The notes: generated from the sequence alone by a model not told the origin. A stretch of 64,000 nucleotides of DNA from Paenibacillus luteus (GCF_006542765.1 NZ_SKCD01000088.1:186001-250000), one strand, 5' to 3'; shown: positions 1-9,116, counted from the stretch's first letter. A program made the numbers and translations.

Positions 1-203
1 CCGCTGCTAAATTTACAGATCCCGCTAAGTTCACTGTGATTTGTACAGCTGACTGCCCTGAGATCCTCCCTCCCTCCTCAGCACGAGTAGCCTTTCAAAC
101 AGGCAAAGCGGAAGTAGCTTTGAAGCTCATGCTGCAGCTGCTTGCGAATCCGATGCAAGGACCCGAAAACAAATACCTTCATGTCAAACCTGCTCAATCG
201 TAA
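1..203 (+). CDS. C-terminal fragment of a possible LacI-type regulator (partial)
   Basis: The third reading frame is open from the window edge (first full codon at base 3) to TAA at 201-203, giving about 66 residues with no start visible. The tail, with a segment reading VAFQTGKAEVALKLMLQLL followed by a short proline/glycine turn and a final strand, resembles the last helix and strand of the LacI/periplasmic-binding fold, where a basic or polar stretch precedes GxxAxxLLLxLI. This is a pattern resemblance only; the DNA-binding domain lies outside the window. A regulator here would fit the exporter that follows. It could instead be the end of an unrelated protein. Confidence 0.4.
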   Translation, partial: AAKFTDPAKFTVICTADCPEILPPSSARVAFQTGKAEVALKLMLQLLANPMQGPENKYLHVKPAQS

Positions 204-348
204 TGCCGTAACAGCAATTCAACCTACCGCCTTCTTCAAATACTCAAGTCATTTTAAGCATGAGCAGAGTTATCTCTGCCATTCTCTACGGTTACTTAAA
301 CGTTTAAGTTATGCTTCTTCGAAAACATTGTAGATCCCTTATGTCCAC

Positions 349-404
349 CCTTATTCCTTATTCCTTATTCCTTATTCCTTATTCCTTATTCCTTATACCT
401 TATC
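349..404 (+). repeat. CCTTATT heptanucleotide tandem repeat
   Basis: Six perfect copies of CCTTATT run from 349 to 390, followed by two degenerate units (CCTTATA, CCTTATC) to 404. The tract sits in the untranslated region, ending about 13 bases before the AGGAGG of the MFS exporter gene. No other sign of coding is seen in 204-431. Slippage here would change leader length or promoter spacing, not a reading frame. Confidence 0.9.
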
Positions 405-431
405 GCAAACCAAAATCAGGAGGAATCCAAC

Positions 432-1709
432 ATGCTTGAATTAGCCAACAAAACAAATGAAGAGCAAGCAGCTCTCGCGCAGCAACCGTCAAAGAGCACA
501 TCCATTTGGCGCAACCGCGCTTTTCTCGCCGTCTTTTCCAGCTACAGCCTCTCCTTGCTTGGCAACACCTTTCACAGCATCGCCATCAATCTATGGGTGC
601 TGCAAACGACCGGCAGCGCCAAGCTCATGTCGACCGTGCTCATAACGCAGTTGATTATTAATATGGTATTTGGCTCATTCGCGGGTACGATTGCTGATCG
701 AGTCGACCGCCGCAAGCTGATGTGGGTAACCGATATCGTCCGTTTTGTCCTCGTTGGTGCTATGGCTGTCCTTATTTATTTGCCTGATATTCCATTTCTG
801 TATATCGTTCTCCTATCCGGGCTTGTCGCTTTTGTCGGCGTATTTCGCGGACCCGCCTTTCAAGCCTCGCTGATCGAAATCGTCGGCAAGGAGCAGCTCA
901 CCCAAGCGGTAGGCGCCATCAGCATCTCAGACAATATGACCCGTATTATGGGCTTTGCGCTCGGCGGTATCGCCGTAGCTTTCCTCGGCGGAGCATTTGC
1001 AATCGCCATCGATGCTGCCGCCTTTCTGGTATCCGCTCTATTGCTCCTATTCGCAGGTATATTCCCTTATGCAGCAGCAAAGGATACGAGCAAGCCGCAA
1101 GCAAGCTTTAAACATGATCTAACCGACGGTTTCCGCTATGTCTGGAACAATCCCTTCGCCAAAGCTGCCGTCCTTTTGCTGCCGCTCGTCATGTTCTTCT
1201 TCCTGTCCACCTTCATGCTCATTCAGGTCATGGTCGTTCAGGTATGGCAAGCGAAGCCCTTTATCTTCGGTCTCATGGAGGCCTGTATTCCGATGGGCTA
1301 CGTCGTAGGTTCTATTCTCATCATGCGGCTCGATCAACGCTTAAAGCACCGTGGCAAATGGATTCTGGGCAGCGTACTGCTCATGGGTCCCGCCTTCGTC
1401 GCCATTGCCCAGATGCCTTCGGCCACAATTGCATTGCCGCTCATCCTGCTGGTCGGATTCCTTTTCTCCTTCAGCACAACGATTATTTTCATTGCCCTTC
1501 GTGTGGCTATTGAGCCAGCTTTGCAAGGAAGAGTATTCGGGCTGTTAGGTGCGTTGACCAGCGTCACGCCACCGATTGGCCTTGCGATCTTCTCTACTCT
1601 ATCTGATTTATACGGCCCCGCACTCATCATTACTTTAAGCGGCATCGCTATGTTCACGATTGGGATAATTGCCTACCAAAAAATGAAGACGATACGTGAA
1701 TTCAATTAA
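432..1709 (+). CDS. MFS transporter, DHA3-like drug/macrolide exporter family
   Basis: This 425-residue membrane protein has about twelve hydrophobic segments and the MFS loop 2-3 signature, seen as GTIADRVDRRKLM near residues 85-97. Its length and the early FxxxFSSYSLSLLGNTFHSIAI helix fit the DHA3 group (macrolide-efflux and EntS-like exporters), which expel small hydrophobic compounds using the proton gradient. The start is set by AGGAGG at 418-423, eight bases before ATG. It stands alone on the plus strand, about 150 bases before a differently organised ABC operon. The substrate cannot be told from sequence. A heptanucleotide repeat lies just upstream of its ribosome site and may modulate expression. 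Confidence 0.88.
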   Translation: MLELANKTNEEQAALAQQPSKSTSIWRNRAFLAVFSSYSLSLLGNTFHSIAINLWVLQTTGSAKLMSTVLITQLIINMVFGSFAGTIADRVDRRKLMWVTDIVRFVLVGAMAVLIYLPDIPFLYIVLLSGLVAFVGVFRGPAFQASLIEIVGKEQLTQAVGAISISDNMTRIMGFALGGIAVAFLGGAFAIAIDAAAFLVSALLLLFAGIFPYAAAKDTSKPQASFKHDLTDGFRYVWNNPFAKAAVLLLPLVMFFFLSTFMLIQVMVVQVWQAKPFIFGLMEACIPMGYVVGSILIMRLDQRLKHRGKWILGSVLLMGPAFVAIAQMPSATIALPLILLVGFLFSFSTTIIFIALRVAIEPALQGRVFGLLGALTSVTPPIGLAIFSTLSDLYGPALIITLSGIAMFTIGIIAYQKMKTIREFN

Positions 1710-1710
1710 C

Positions 1711-1840
1711 TTAACGTTATATTTTCTTACTTTAAACGTAATTTCCATGATATAACCAACTTATTGTTGTGTATTTTAGACGTTATTTATGAATTATAGG
1801 ATTTTCATCATTTTTAAACCTGATAATATTAACGTATATT
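1711..1840 (+). promoter_or_regulatory. Four ACGT-centred AT-rich motifs before the ABC operon
   Basis: Four related motifs of the form TTWRACGTWAT are seen with ACGT at 1714, 1736, 1780 and 1832, inside the AT-rich gap before the binding-protein gene. The first two intervals are 22 and 44 bases, i.e. whole helical turns. They could be operators for the response regulator encoded at 7484-8263, but that link is inference. The first copy contains the palindrome TAACGTTA. Confidence 0.4.
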
Positions 1841-1860
1841 CCACTTAGGGGGCGAAACTA

Positions 1861-2895
1861 TTGAAGAAAACGTTAGGTTTAATAACATCTCTAGTGTTGA
1901 TTGTAGGATTGTTAGCAGCATGCGGAAGCGCAAGCAAAGATGAAGGCGGTAACAAGGCGAGCACGAAGCTGGTCGTCTATACGCCAAACAGCGAAGACAT
2001 CATCAATACATTGATTCCTATGTTTGAGAAGCAAACCGGAATTACCGTCGAGCTCGTATCGGCAGGCACTGGCGAATTGTTGAAACGGCTGCAATCCGAA
2101 AAAGAGAAACCCTACGCCGATGTTATGTTCGGCGGCTCACATGCCCTATTCATGAGCAACGAAGAGCTGTTCGAGCCCTATGTTTCCCCCAATGACAAGA
2201 ACCTGCTCGATGGCCATCACAATGAAGCAGGCTTCATGACCTCTTATATCTCAGACGCAAGCGTGCTGCTAGTCAATACGAATCTGGCAGGCGACATCAA
2301 AATTGAAAGCTATCAGGATTTGCTTAATCCGCAGCTGAAAGGCAAAATTGCTACGGCAGACCCGGCAAGCTCAAGCTCCGCTTTTGCCCAGTTAACGAAT
2401 ATGCTGAAAGCCAAAGGCGGCGATTATACCTCGGAGCAGGGCTGGTCCTATGTCGGAGAGCTAATCAAAAATTTGGACGGAAAAATCGCAAGCGGATCAA
2501 GCGCGGCACACAAAAGCGTAGCCGACGGCGAATATGTTGTCGCCCTCACTTATGAAGATCCGGCTGCTAGCTATATCAAAAGCGGCGCTCCTGTCAAAAT
2601 CGTCTACCCTAGCGAAGGCGCCGTGTTCTTGGATGCTGTGGCGGGTATCGTAAAAGGCTCTAAAAACGAAGACAACGCGAAGAAATTTATCGATTTTATT
2701 ATTTCTCAAGATGCACAAGATGCCTTCGGCTTGGAGCTAACGAACCGTCCGCTCCTCAAGGATGCGAAGCTAGGCAGCCATATGAAGCCTATGAACGAGA
2801 TCCAAGTCGTAGAGGAAGACGATGATTATGTACGTGAGCATAAATCGGAAATTATCGAGCGTTACACCGATTTGTTTACCAGCCTGCAAAATTAA
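1861..2895 (+). CDS. AfuA/FbpA-type ABC transporter substrate-binding lipoprotein
   Basis: A 344-residue periplasmic-binding-type protein begins with a TTG start preceded by AGGGGG. Residues 1-21 form a lipoprotein signal with lipobox LLAAC, so the mature protein should be anchored by a lipidated cysteine outside the membrane. The body has the class of the iron(III)/sugar-phosphate/phosphonate binders: LVVYTPNSEDI at the N-terminus, GTGELLKRLQSEK, then a DVMFGGS loop. It is followed in the same direction by an ATPase and a fused permease and then by a sensor kinase and AraC-type regulator. AfuA was shown to bind hexose phosphates rather than iron, and HptA of the staphylococcal HptRSA sensor is a relative, so a phosphorylated sugar is as likely a ligand as iron. 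Confidence 0.85.
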   Translation: MKKTLGLITSLVLIVGLLAACGSASKDEGGNKASTKLVVYTPNSEDIINTLIPMFEKQTGITVELVSAGTGELLKRLQSEKEKPYADVMFGGSHALFMSNEELFEPYVSPNDKNLLDGHHNEAGFMTSYISDASVLLVNTNLAGDIKIESYQDLLNPQLKGKIATADPASSSSAFAQLTNMLKAKGGDYTSEQGWSYVGELIKNLDGKIASGSSAAHKSVADGEYVVALTYEDPAASYIKSGAPVKIVYPSEGAVFLDAVAGIVKGSKNEDNAKKFIDFIISQDAQDAFGLELTNRPLLKDAKLGSHMKPMNEIQVVEEDDDYVREHKSEIIERYTDLFTSLQN

Positions 2896-2919
2896 TTCAA
2901 CCAAGATGAGGTGACGAGA

Positions 2920-4026
2920 ATGAGTGTAACGATATCTTTCCGGGATGTTGTCAAAAAATACGGGTCGACCAAGGTCATTCCCGAGCTGTCCTTAGACATC
3001 AAGCAGGGTGAGTTTTTCACCCTGCTTGGCCCATCGGGCTGCGGCAAAACAACGCTGCTCCGAATGATTGCCGGCTTTAACAGCATCGAGGACGGAACAA
3101 TTCAATTTAATGAACGCGTTATCAATCAAGTGGCGCCGGGCAAAAGAAACATTGGCATGGTCTTTCAAAACTATGCGATCTTCCCCCATTTGACGGTCAA
3201 AGGCAATGTCGCCTTCGGCTTGCAAAATCGCAAGAACAACAAGGATGACATTCATCGCAAAGTAGAAGATATACTAAAAGTCGTTCAAATTGAGGAATAT
3301 AAAGACAGAATGCCCAAAAACCTCTCCGGCGGCCAGCAGCAGCGCGTAGCACTCGCAAGAGCCATCGTCATTCGGCCGGATGTGCTTCTGATGGATGAGC
3401 CGTTATCCAATTTGGACGCCAAGCTCCGGGTTGAAATGCGCAATGCGATTAAAGACATCCAGAGAGAGGTTGGAATTACAACCGTCTATGTTACTCATGA
3501 TCAAGAGGAAGCGATGGCCGTCTCCGACAGAATCGCCGTCATGAAATCAGGGGTTATCCAGCATGTCGGAACGCCGCAGGAAATTTACCAGCGCCCCGCC
3601 AACATATTTGTAGCCACCTTCATCGGTCGCACGAATATAATCGATGGAATCTTGACGTATGCTAGCGGCAAATACAGCGTATCATTTGGCGCCGGCTATC
3701 AAGAGAGCATCCAAGGCATGAATGAGCATGCGATGGGCATCCATGGCAAAGCGCCGGTGAAAATTTCTGTCCGCCCCGAAGAATTTTATATCGCTGAAGA
3801 GCAGCAAGGGTTGCGGGCAAAGATCGTGAGCAGTGTGTTCCTCGGCCTGAATACGCATTATTATGTCGATCTGGAGACCGGCCCGCGGTTAGAAATTACC
3901 CAAGAGTCCACGGCCGACCAGATTTTGCAGCCGGGCACGACGGTCTGGCTTAAAGCCAATATGGCAAAGGTGAATGTTTATGACGAGCAAGGGGAGGTCA
4001 ATTATACGGGGAGCGTGCGTTCATGA
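2920..4026 (+). CDS. ABC transporter ATP-binding protein (FbpC/PotA type)
   Basis: The 368-residue ATPase powers the importer formed with the neighbouring permease. Visible motifs are Walker A GPSGCGKT (residues 37-44), Q-loop glutamine near 83, signature LSGGQ (135-139), Walker B VLLMDE (155-160) and the H-loop histidine near 193. A C-terminal TOBE-like region of about 120 residues follows, as in FbpC, PotA and MalK relatives. A GTG at 2911 lies inside the ribosome site GAGGTGA (2908-2914), so the ATG at 2920 is preferred. The gene starts about 24 bases after the binding-protein gene and its stop overlaps the permease start (ATGA at 4023), so the three are translated together. Confidence 0.93.
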   Translation: MSVTISFRDVVKKYGSTKVIPELSLDIKQGEFFTLLGPSGCGKTTLLRMIAGFNSIEDGTIQFNERVINQVAPGKRNIGMVFQNYAIFPHLTVKGNVAFGLQNRKNNKDDIHRKVEDILKVVQIEEYKDRMPKNLSGGQQQRVALARAIVIRPDVLLMDEPLSNLDAKLRVEMRNAIKDIQREVGITTVYVTHDQEEAMAVSDRIAVMKSGVIQHVGTPQEIYQRPANIFVATFIGRTNIIDGILTYASGKYSVSFGAGYQESIQGMNEHAMGIHGKAPVKISVRPEEFYIAEEQQGLRAKIVSSVFLGLNTHYYVDLETGPRLEITQESTADQILQPGTTVWLKANMAKVNVYDEQGEVNYTGSVRS

Positions 4027-5675
4027 CTTCTCGCAAAAAGTTCGATGTCTGGATGGTCATCACGCTGCTGATTTTCGCTTCTTATCTTCTGTTTCTCGCT
4101 TATCCCTTGTTCACGCTGCTCATCAAGAGCTTCGTGGACGGCACTACCGGCGACTTTTCACTTGCTTACTTCGAGAAGTTTTTTAGCAAAAAATATTATT
4201 TGAACGCATTGGTTAACAGCATTAAAGTAACGGTCGGCGTTACCGTGTTGTCTGTTCTGATTGCCGGTCCGCTCGCTTATATCATGTCTACCGTAAAAAT
4301 CAAAGGCGGCAAGTGGATCCAGATTCTGATCCTGATTTCTTCCATGTCCGCGCCATTCATCGGCGCTTACTCCTGGATCTTGCTGCTTGGCAGAAACGGC
4401 GTCATTACTAACTTCGTAAGCAAAGTGTTCGGCATTGCCATGCCCGATATTTATGGATTCACCGGGATTCTGCTCGTCCTGACCTTGCAGCTCTCTCCTC
4501 TTGTGTTCATGTATGTATCCGGAGCATTAAAAAATGTAGACCATTCTTTAATAGAAGCTGCCGAGAGCATGAATTATACTGGGCTTCGCAAAATGTGGAA
4601 GGTGCTGGTCCCGCTTGTAACCCCAACCATCTTGGCTGGCGCCCTGCTCGTATTCATGCGCGCGCTCGCTGACTTCGGTACGCCGATGCTGATCGGCGAA
4701 GGCTACAAGACGATTCCCGTACTTATCTTTACGGAATTTATAAGCGAGGTTGGCGGTGATGACGGCTTTGCTGCCGCGATCAGCGTGCTCGTCGTCCTCT
4801 TCGCGACTTCCGTCTTCCTGCTGCAAAAGTATATTTCCAACCGCAAATCCTTTACGATGAGCGCGCTTAATCCCATCGAGCCTAAGAAAGCAAAAGGACT
4901 GTGGAACTTCGTAGCACATGCTTGCGTTTATGTGTATACGGCAATCGCCTTGATGCCGCAGCTGTACGTGATGTATACGTCCTTCCTAAAAACATCGGGA
5001 CGCATCTTCGTGCCAGGCTACTCCTTTGACAGCTACCGCTCGGCCTTCTCCAAAATCGGCGATTCAATTTACAACACTTTTGTGCTTGCAGCTATATCGA
5101 TTGTGATCATCGTATTTGTGGCCGTTCTAATTGCGTATATTACGGTTAAACGAAAAGGCGCCATAGCGAATGTGCTCGATGTTTTCACCATGTTCCCTTA
5201 TATCGTGCCAGGCTCCATTCTGGGTATCGCCCTGCTGGTCACCTTTAACCAGAAGCCGTTGGTGCTTAGCGGAACAATCTTTATCATCATTGCAGCGTTC
5301 GTTATCCGGCGGCTGCCTTACACGATTCGCTCCAGCGCCGCAGTGCTCCACCAGGTTAACGACAGCATAGAGGAGGCCTCCATCAGTCTGGGAGCCTCAA
5401 GCATGCGCACCTTCTTCAAAATCACGCTTCCGATGATGATTACCGGCGTCGTGGCCGGTGCCATTCTCAGCTGGATCAGCATTATAACCGAGCTCAGCAC
5501 GTCGATTATTTTGTACACCGGCAATACCAAGACGATGACCGTCGCGATTTATACGGAGGTTATCCGCGGCAATTATGGCGTAGCCGCCGCACTCTCCACC
5601 ATTCTCACCATCATTACCGTCCTATCGCTCCTGCTGTTCTTCAAGCTGTCAGGCAAAAAAGAAATTACGATGTAA
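4023..5675 (+). CDS. Fused two-domain ABC permease (AfuB/FbpB type)
   Basis: This 550-residue protein carries two binding-protein-dependent permease domains in one chain (roughly residues 60-255 and 335-545) with about twelve membrane segments. Each half has an EAA loop that docks on the ATPase: EAAESMNYTGL in the first and EEASISLGASS in the second. Such fusions are typical for iron, sugar-phosphate and 2-aminoethylphosphonate importers. Its ATG overlaps the stop of the ATPase gene. A stem-loop at 5687-5719 follows the stop codon, suggesting that transcription partly ends here before the two-component genes. Confidence 0.92.
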   Translation: MTSRKKFDVWMVITLLIFASYLLFLAYPLFTLLIKSFVDGTTGDFSLAYFEKFFSKKYYLNALVNSIKVTVGVTVLSVLIAGPLAYIMSTVKIKGGKWIQILILISSMSAPFIGAYSWILLLGRNGVITNFVSKVFGIAMPDIYGFTGILLVLTLQLSPLVFMYVSGALKNVDHSLIEAAESMNYTGLRKMWKVLVPLVTPTILAGALLVFMRALADFGTPMLIGEGYKTIPVLIFTEFISEVGGDDGFAAAISVLVVLFATSVFLLQKYISNRKSFTMSALNPIEPKKAKGLWNFVAHACVYVYTAIALMPQLYVMYTSFLKTSGRIFVPGYSFDSYRSAFSKIGDSIYNTFVLAAISIVIIVFVAVLIAYITVKRKGAIANVLDVFTMFPYIVPGSILGIALLVTFNQKPLVLSGTIFIIIAAFVIRRLPYTIRSSAAVLHQVNDSIEEASISLGASSMRTFFKITLPMMITGVVAGAILSWISIITELSTSIILYTGNTKTMTVAIYTEVIRGNYGVAAALSTILTIITVLSLLLFFKLSGKKEITM

Positions 5676-5686
5676 CCCATCATTCA

Positions 5687-5719
5687 AAGCTAGAGCTTGC
5701 TTCGCGCAAGCTCTGGCTT
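5687..5719 (+). terminator. Stem-loop after the ABC operon
   Basis: A 14-base stem (AAGCTAGAGCTTGC with GCAAGCTCTGGCTT, one G-T pair) encloses a five-base loop and is followed by a weakly T-rich stretch. It may be a terminator or an attenuator that lowers expression of the downstream kinase and regulator relative to the transporter. Confidence 0.65.
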
Positions 5720-5790
5720 GTTCTTATTGTATTGGCGCCGAAAATAAGGCAGGATAGTAGTCTAGACAAAACCATGATGCGGGGTGCGAA

Positions 5791-7491
5791 ATGGCCGAAA
5801 ACTCAAGCAACTTCAAAGAATCCATCCGTCTGCTATTCCTTCGGTACACCTTCATGCCGATCATCGTTTTATTTGTCTTCTTCCTCCTGTTTACCGGGTT
5901 CAATGCCAAGATCATTGTAGCCAACAAATCACAGGAAGCGAACAAGGTAATCAGCGCATCCCTCTCCGGCGTCTATTTTAACTACTATGATGAAATTAAT
6001 CGTATGGCCGCTTTGCCGCTCGTATCCGATTTCGCCGCGACGAGACTGGAGAGCCAAAATGTATATGAGGAATTTTACGAGTTCAACACCCATCAAACGG
6101 TGAAAAGCGTGTTCTATATCATCGATACGAAAGGCATTTATTTGGCGTCGACCGCCCCTTCTGATTCGGATATTCAGGAGACGATCTACAGAACGATTGT
6201 CCCGCGTATCGCCAAAGCGCCGGAGTCCACACTTGTCGAGGCGAACAAAATCCGTTATTCTCACGATCGATACACCGTCTATACCTTTGGGAAAGCTATC
6301 ATTAAGGACAACCAGGTCATCGGATATATTTTGTATCAGCTGTATGAGGAGGATTTTCAGAAGCTCATCTTTGTGCAAAACAACGAGATCTCAGTCATTA
6401 CCGACCGCCATCACACCATTATTGCGACGACCAACAATATAACGAAGGGCCTCATGAATAAATTCGCTCCCATTTTTAATTCCAAAGGCAATGTCCAGCT
6501 TAATGGCGGCTCGTACTATATGAGCCAAGCCAGCATTCCATTAACCGAAATAAATGTATTCACGCTTAATTCCAGTCAGCTTCAGCGGTATGTTTATGTA
6601 TCCTTGATCGTATTCATCGTCGTGACCAGCCTGCTGCTCTGGTTTCTCATTCAATTTCTGGCTAATAAAATGTCGACCAGAAATACGCAATCCATCGATA
6701 AGCTGCTGTTTGCCGTCAATCAGCTGCAGCAAGGAAACACGCTCTCTTATGTCGACATCCATACCGGAGATGAATTCGAAACCTTGGCAGATCAATACAA
6801 CATTATGCTTACTCGCTTAAATGAGCTGCTCCATAAGAATGAGGAGCTTTCAAACCTCAGACGGCTAATCGAGGTCAAGCATCTGCAATCGCAGTTCCAT
6901 CCACATTTTATATTCAATGTATTGGAAACGCTTCGATATGCAATTGTGGTGGACAGCAAGCAAGCGCAGGACATCGTCATGATATTGTCCCGGCTGCTCC
7001 GCTACAGTATCAGCAACGATGGCCAAACCGTTCTGCTAAGCGACGATCTGAATCATACGACGGATTACCTGCGCCTGCAGCAAATCCGCTTTAACGAGCG
7101 GCTGAGCTATGACATGCAGCTCTCCGAACAGAGCAGGCATGCGTTAGTTCCCAAGCTTCTCCTACAGGCGATTATCGAAAATTCCATTCGGTATGGTTAT
7201 CTTCATCAAGAGTCTTTATTGATATCCATTCGCGGTTATTTGGACGAAACGGACTTGATTCTTGAAGTAGAAGACGACGGAAGCGGCATGAGCGAAGAGC
7301 GGCTGGAGCAAATCCGGCAGCTGCTGAATGATCCCGATATTCCGACAAAGCATATTGGCCTGAGCAATGTGCACCGGAGGCTTCTGCTGCTCTATGGCCC
7401 AGGTTATGGCATTCAGCTTCTGAGCCGTTTAGGAGAAGGAACATGTGTAACAATCAGACTGCCTTACGAGAAGGGTGATGTGCATGTTTAA
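5791..7491 (+). CDS. YesM-type sensor histidine kinase
   Basis: The 566-residue membrane kinase has a first membrane segment near residues 22-42, an extracellular sensing region of about 230 residues (probably Cache-like), a second membrane segment near 265-290, a HAMP-like linker, and a LytS/YesM-type kinase core. The phospho-acceptor motif FHPHFIFN lies at residues 369-376, and the ATPase domain shows the N-box IIENSIRYG and the G-boxes DDGSGMS and GLSNVHRRL. Kinases of this family pair with AraC-type response regulators, and exactly such a gene overlaps its 3' end. HptS, the partner of the AfuA-like HptA, belongs to the same family, which supports a sugar-phosphate sensing role by analogy. 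Confidence 0.9.
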   Translation: MAENSSNFKESIRLLFLRYTFMPIIVLFVFFLLFTGFNAKIIVANKSQEANKVISASLSGVYFNYYDEINRMAALPLVSDFAATRLESQNVYEEFYEFNTHQTVKSVFYIIDTKGIYLASTAPSDSDIQETIYRTIVPRIAKAPESTLVEANKIRYSHDRYTVYTFGKAIIKDNQVIGYILYQLYEEDFQKLIFVQNNEISVITDRHHTIIATTNNITKGLMNKFAPIFNSKGNVQLNGGSYYMSQASIPLTEINVFTLNSSQLQRYVYVSLIVFIVVTSLLLWFLIQFLANKMSTRNTQSIDKLLFAVNQLQQGNTLSYVDIHTGDEFETLADQYNIMLTRLNELLHKNEELSNLRRLIEVKHLQSQFHPHFIFNVLETLRYAIVVDSKQAQDIVMILSRLLRYSISNDGQTVLLSDDLNHTTDYLRLQQIRFNERLSYDMQLSEQSRHALVPKLLLQAIIENSIRYGYLHQESLLISIRGYLDETDLILEVEDDGSGMSEERLEQIRQLLNDPDIPTKHIGLSNVHRRLLLLYGPGYGIQLLSRLGEGTCVTIRLPYEKGDVHV

Positions 7492-8263
7492 AGTTCTGCT
7501 GGTGGAAGATGAGGAAATGATTCGCAAGGGGCTCCGCTATACCTTCGATTGGTTAGCGGCCGATTGCGTCATTATCGATGAGGCTTGCAACGGAGAAGAA
7601 GGGCTCGCCAAGATCAAGCAATTACAGCCCGATATTGTCATTGCCGATGTGAATATGCCTTTGATGGACGGCATTACGATGATTGAGAAAAGCCTCGATG
7701 AGGCGATATGCAGCTACATTATCATTTCAGGCTATGACGAGTTTCATTTGGCCAAAAAAGCAATTCATCTGGGGGTAAGCGAATATTTGCTGAAGCCGCT
7801 TGAGCAGGACCAGCTCCTTGCTGCGCTTGATCGTGCCAAAAACCAGATCGAGCTTAAGCGGAAATATGAGCTGCTTAAGAAGCAGCCTCATCAGATTGAT
7901 GAGACGATCAGCGCCAGCATCCTGGAGAACACAAATCAAACCTCCAAATACGTCTCGCAAATGATCGCCTATATCCAGCAGCATTATGCCGAGAAGATTA
8001 GCATCCAGGATCTCGTTACCCAAATAGGCATCAGCTCCACCTACTTGAATCAAAAATTCAAAGCGGAGACTTCCTATACGTTCAACGATTTTTTGAATCG
8101 CTACCGCGTTCAGAAGGCCATGGAGCAGCTTCAAGCGGGCACGGGCAAAGTATACAACATCGCAACCGAGGTCGGCTTTAAGGATTATAAATACTTTATC
8201 AGCATCTTCAAAAAATACGCCAACTGCACCCCCAGCCAGTTTCAGGACCATTTCAGAAAATAA
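7484..8263 (+). CDS. AraC-family response regulator (YesN/HptR type)
   Basis: The 259-residue protein has an N-terminal receiver domain with the acidic pair ED at residues 8-9 and phospho-acceptor D55 in IADVNMP, and the conserved lysine in LLKPLE. A C-terminal pair of helix-turn-helix motifs of AraC type occupies roughly residues 155-257. Three in-frame starts are close together (GTG 7475, ATG 7478, ATG 7484); the last is chosen because AAGGGTG at 7471-7477 is correctly spaced and the protein then begins MFKVLLVEDE. It overlaps the kinase gene by eight bases and is its evident partner. The likely target is the ABC operon upstream. Confidence 0.92.
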   Translation: MFKVLLVEDEEMIRKGLRYTFDWLAADCVIIDEACNGEEGLAKIKQLQPDIVIADVNMPLMDGITMIEKSLDEAICSYIIISGYDEFHLAKKAIHLGVSEYLLKPLEQDQLLAALDRAKNQIELKRKYELLKKQPHQIDETISASILENTNQTSKYVSQMIAYIQQHYAEKISIQDLVTQIGISSTYLNQKFKAETSYTFNDFLNRYRVQKAMEQLQAGTGKVYNIATEVGFKDYKYFISIFKKYANCTPSQFQDHFRK

Positions 8264-8279
8264 TCCTGCCCGCCCAAAA

Positions 8280-9095
8280 CTAGCCTTTCAACGATCCTGC
8301 CAGTGCGCCGGATATAAAGTAACGCTGTAGGAAAATAAACAGGGCGATCATCGGCAGGGCAGTTACCACAACGCCTGCAAGGAGCACCGGGTAATCCGTA
8401 ATGTACTCGCCGCGGAATTGCAGCATAGCAAGCGGAAGCGTCAGCTTGTCTTTGCCATTCAGAAGCAGCATCGGGAATAAGAGATCATTCCAGACAATGA
8501 CGAACAGGAAAGCAGCTGTAGCCGCAAGGTAAGGAGCGCTGAGCGGAAAGGCAATGCGAGCCAGCAAGGTCCACTCGCCTGCGCCGTCGATTTCGCCAGC
8601 CTCCAAAATCTCCTTCGGCAGCGTCTTCATAAATCCGGAGAGCATGAACACCGAAAGCGGCAGCAGCACGGACGCCGACACAATAATCAATCCCGTTAGC
8701 GAATTGCTCCAGCCCAGCTTATGCACAAAAGTATAAATGGGAATCATGTTCACCTGAGACGGCACCATCAAACCGACCGCAAACAACCCAAATACAGCCG
8801 CCCCTACCCGTTTGCCTGAGCGCATAATGCCGTAAGAAATGAAGCCGGCCAGCAGCAGCTCAAGACCAACGGTAGCCAAGGTGACCACGATGCTGTTGCG
8901 AAAATACCCCCACATCGGCTGTCCGTCGAACAAGGACTGATAGTTGTGAAAGGACAACGATTCCGGTAACCCAAGCGGATTGGCATAAAATTGCGGCGTT
9001 GTCTTTAATGAGGTAAACAATACGATAAGCAGCGGGGCAAGAATGACAGCCGCGAATGACAGCAGCAGCAATCTGCCTAACCATTTTAAAACCAT
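8280..9095 (-). CDS. CUT1-family ABC permease, MalG/AraQ type
   Basis: This 271-residue permease has six predicted membrane segments and the EAA loop EAGEIDGAGEWTLLARIAFPL, typical of the second permease of carbohydrate importers. AGGTGA lies six bases before the ATG. It is the last gene of an operon reading leftwards: SsuD-like monooxygenase, binding protein, permease, permease. It converges with the AraC-type response regulator, with only 16 bases between the stops and no clear terminator. Confidence 0.9.
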   Translation of the reverse strand: MVLKWLGRLLLLSFAAVILAPLLIVLFTSLKTTPQFYANPLGLPESLSFHNYQSLFDGQPMWGYFRNSIVVTLATVGLELLLAGFISYGIMRSGKRVGAAVFGLFAVGLMVPSQVNMIPIYTFVHKLGWSNSLTGLIIVSASVLLPLSVFMLSGFMKTLPKEILEAGEIDGAGEWTLLARIAFPLSAPYLAATAAFLFVIVWNDLLFPMLLLNGKDKLTLPLAMLQFRGEYITDYPVLLAGVVVTALPMIALFIFLQRYFISGALAGSLKG

Positions 9096-9116
9096 GCGAT
9101 TTCACCTGCCTGCATA

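Noticed and set aside
142..333. 63-residue open frame before the MFS exporter
   Set aside because: No ribosome site; overlaps the better supported C-terminal fragment ending at 203.
1861..4026. Plain iron(III) importer
   Set aside because: No Fur box was seen, and the YesM/YesN-type pair next to it suggests a regulated organic anion; iron is not excluded.
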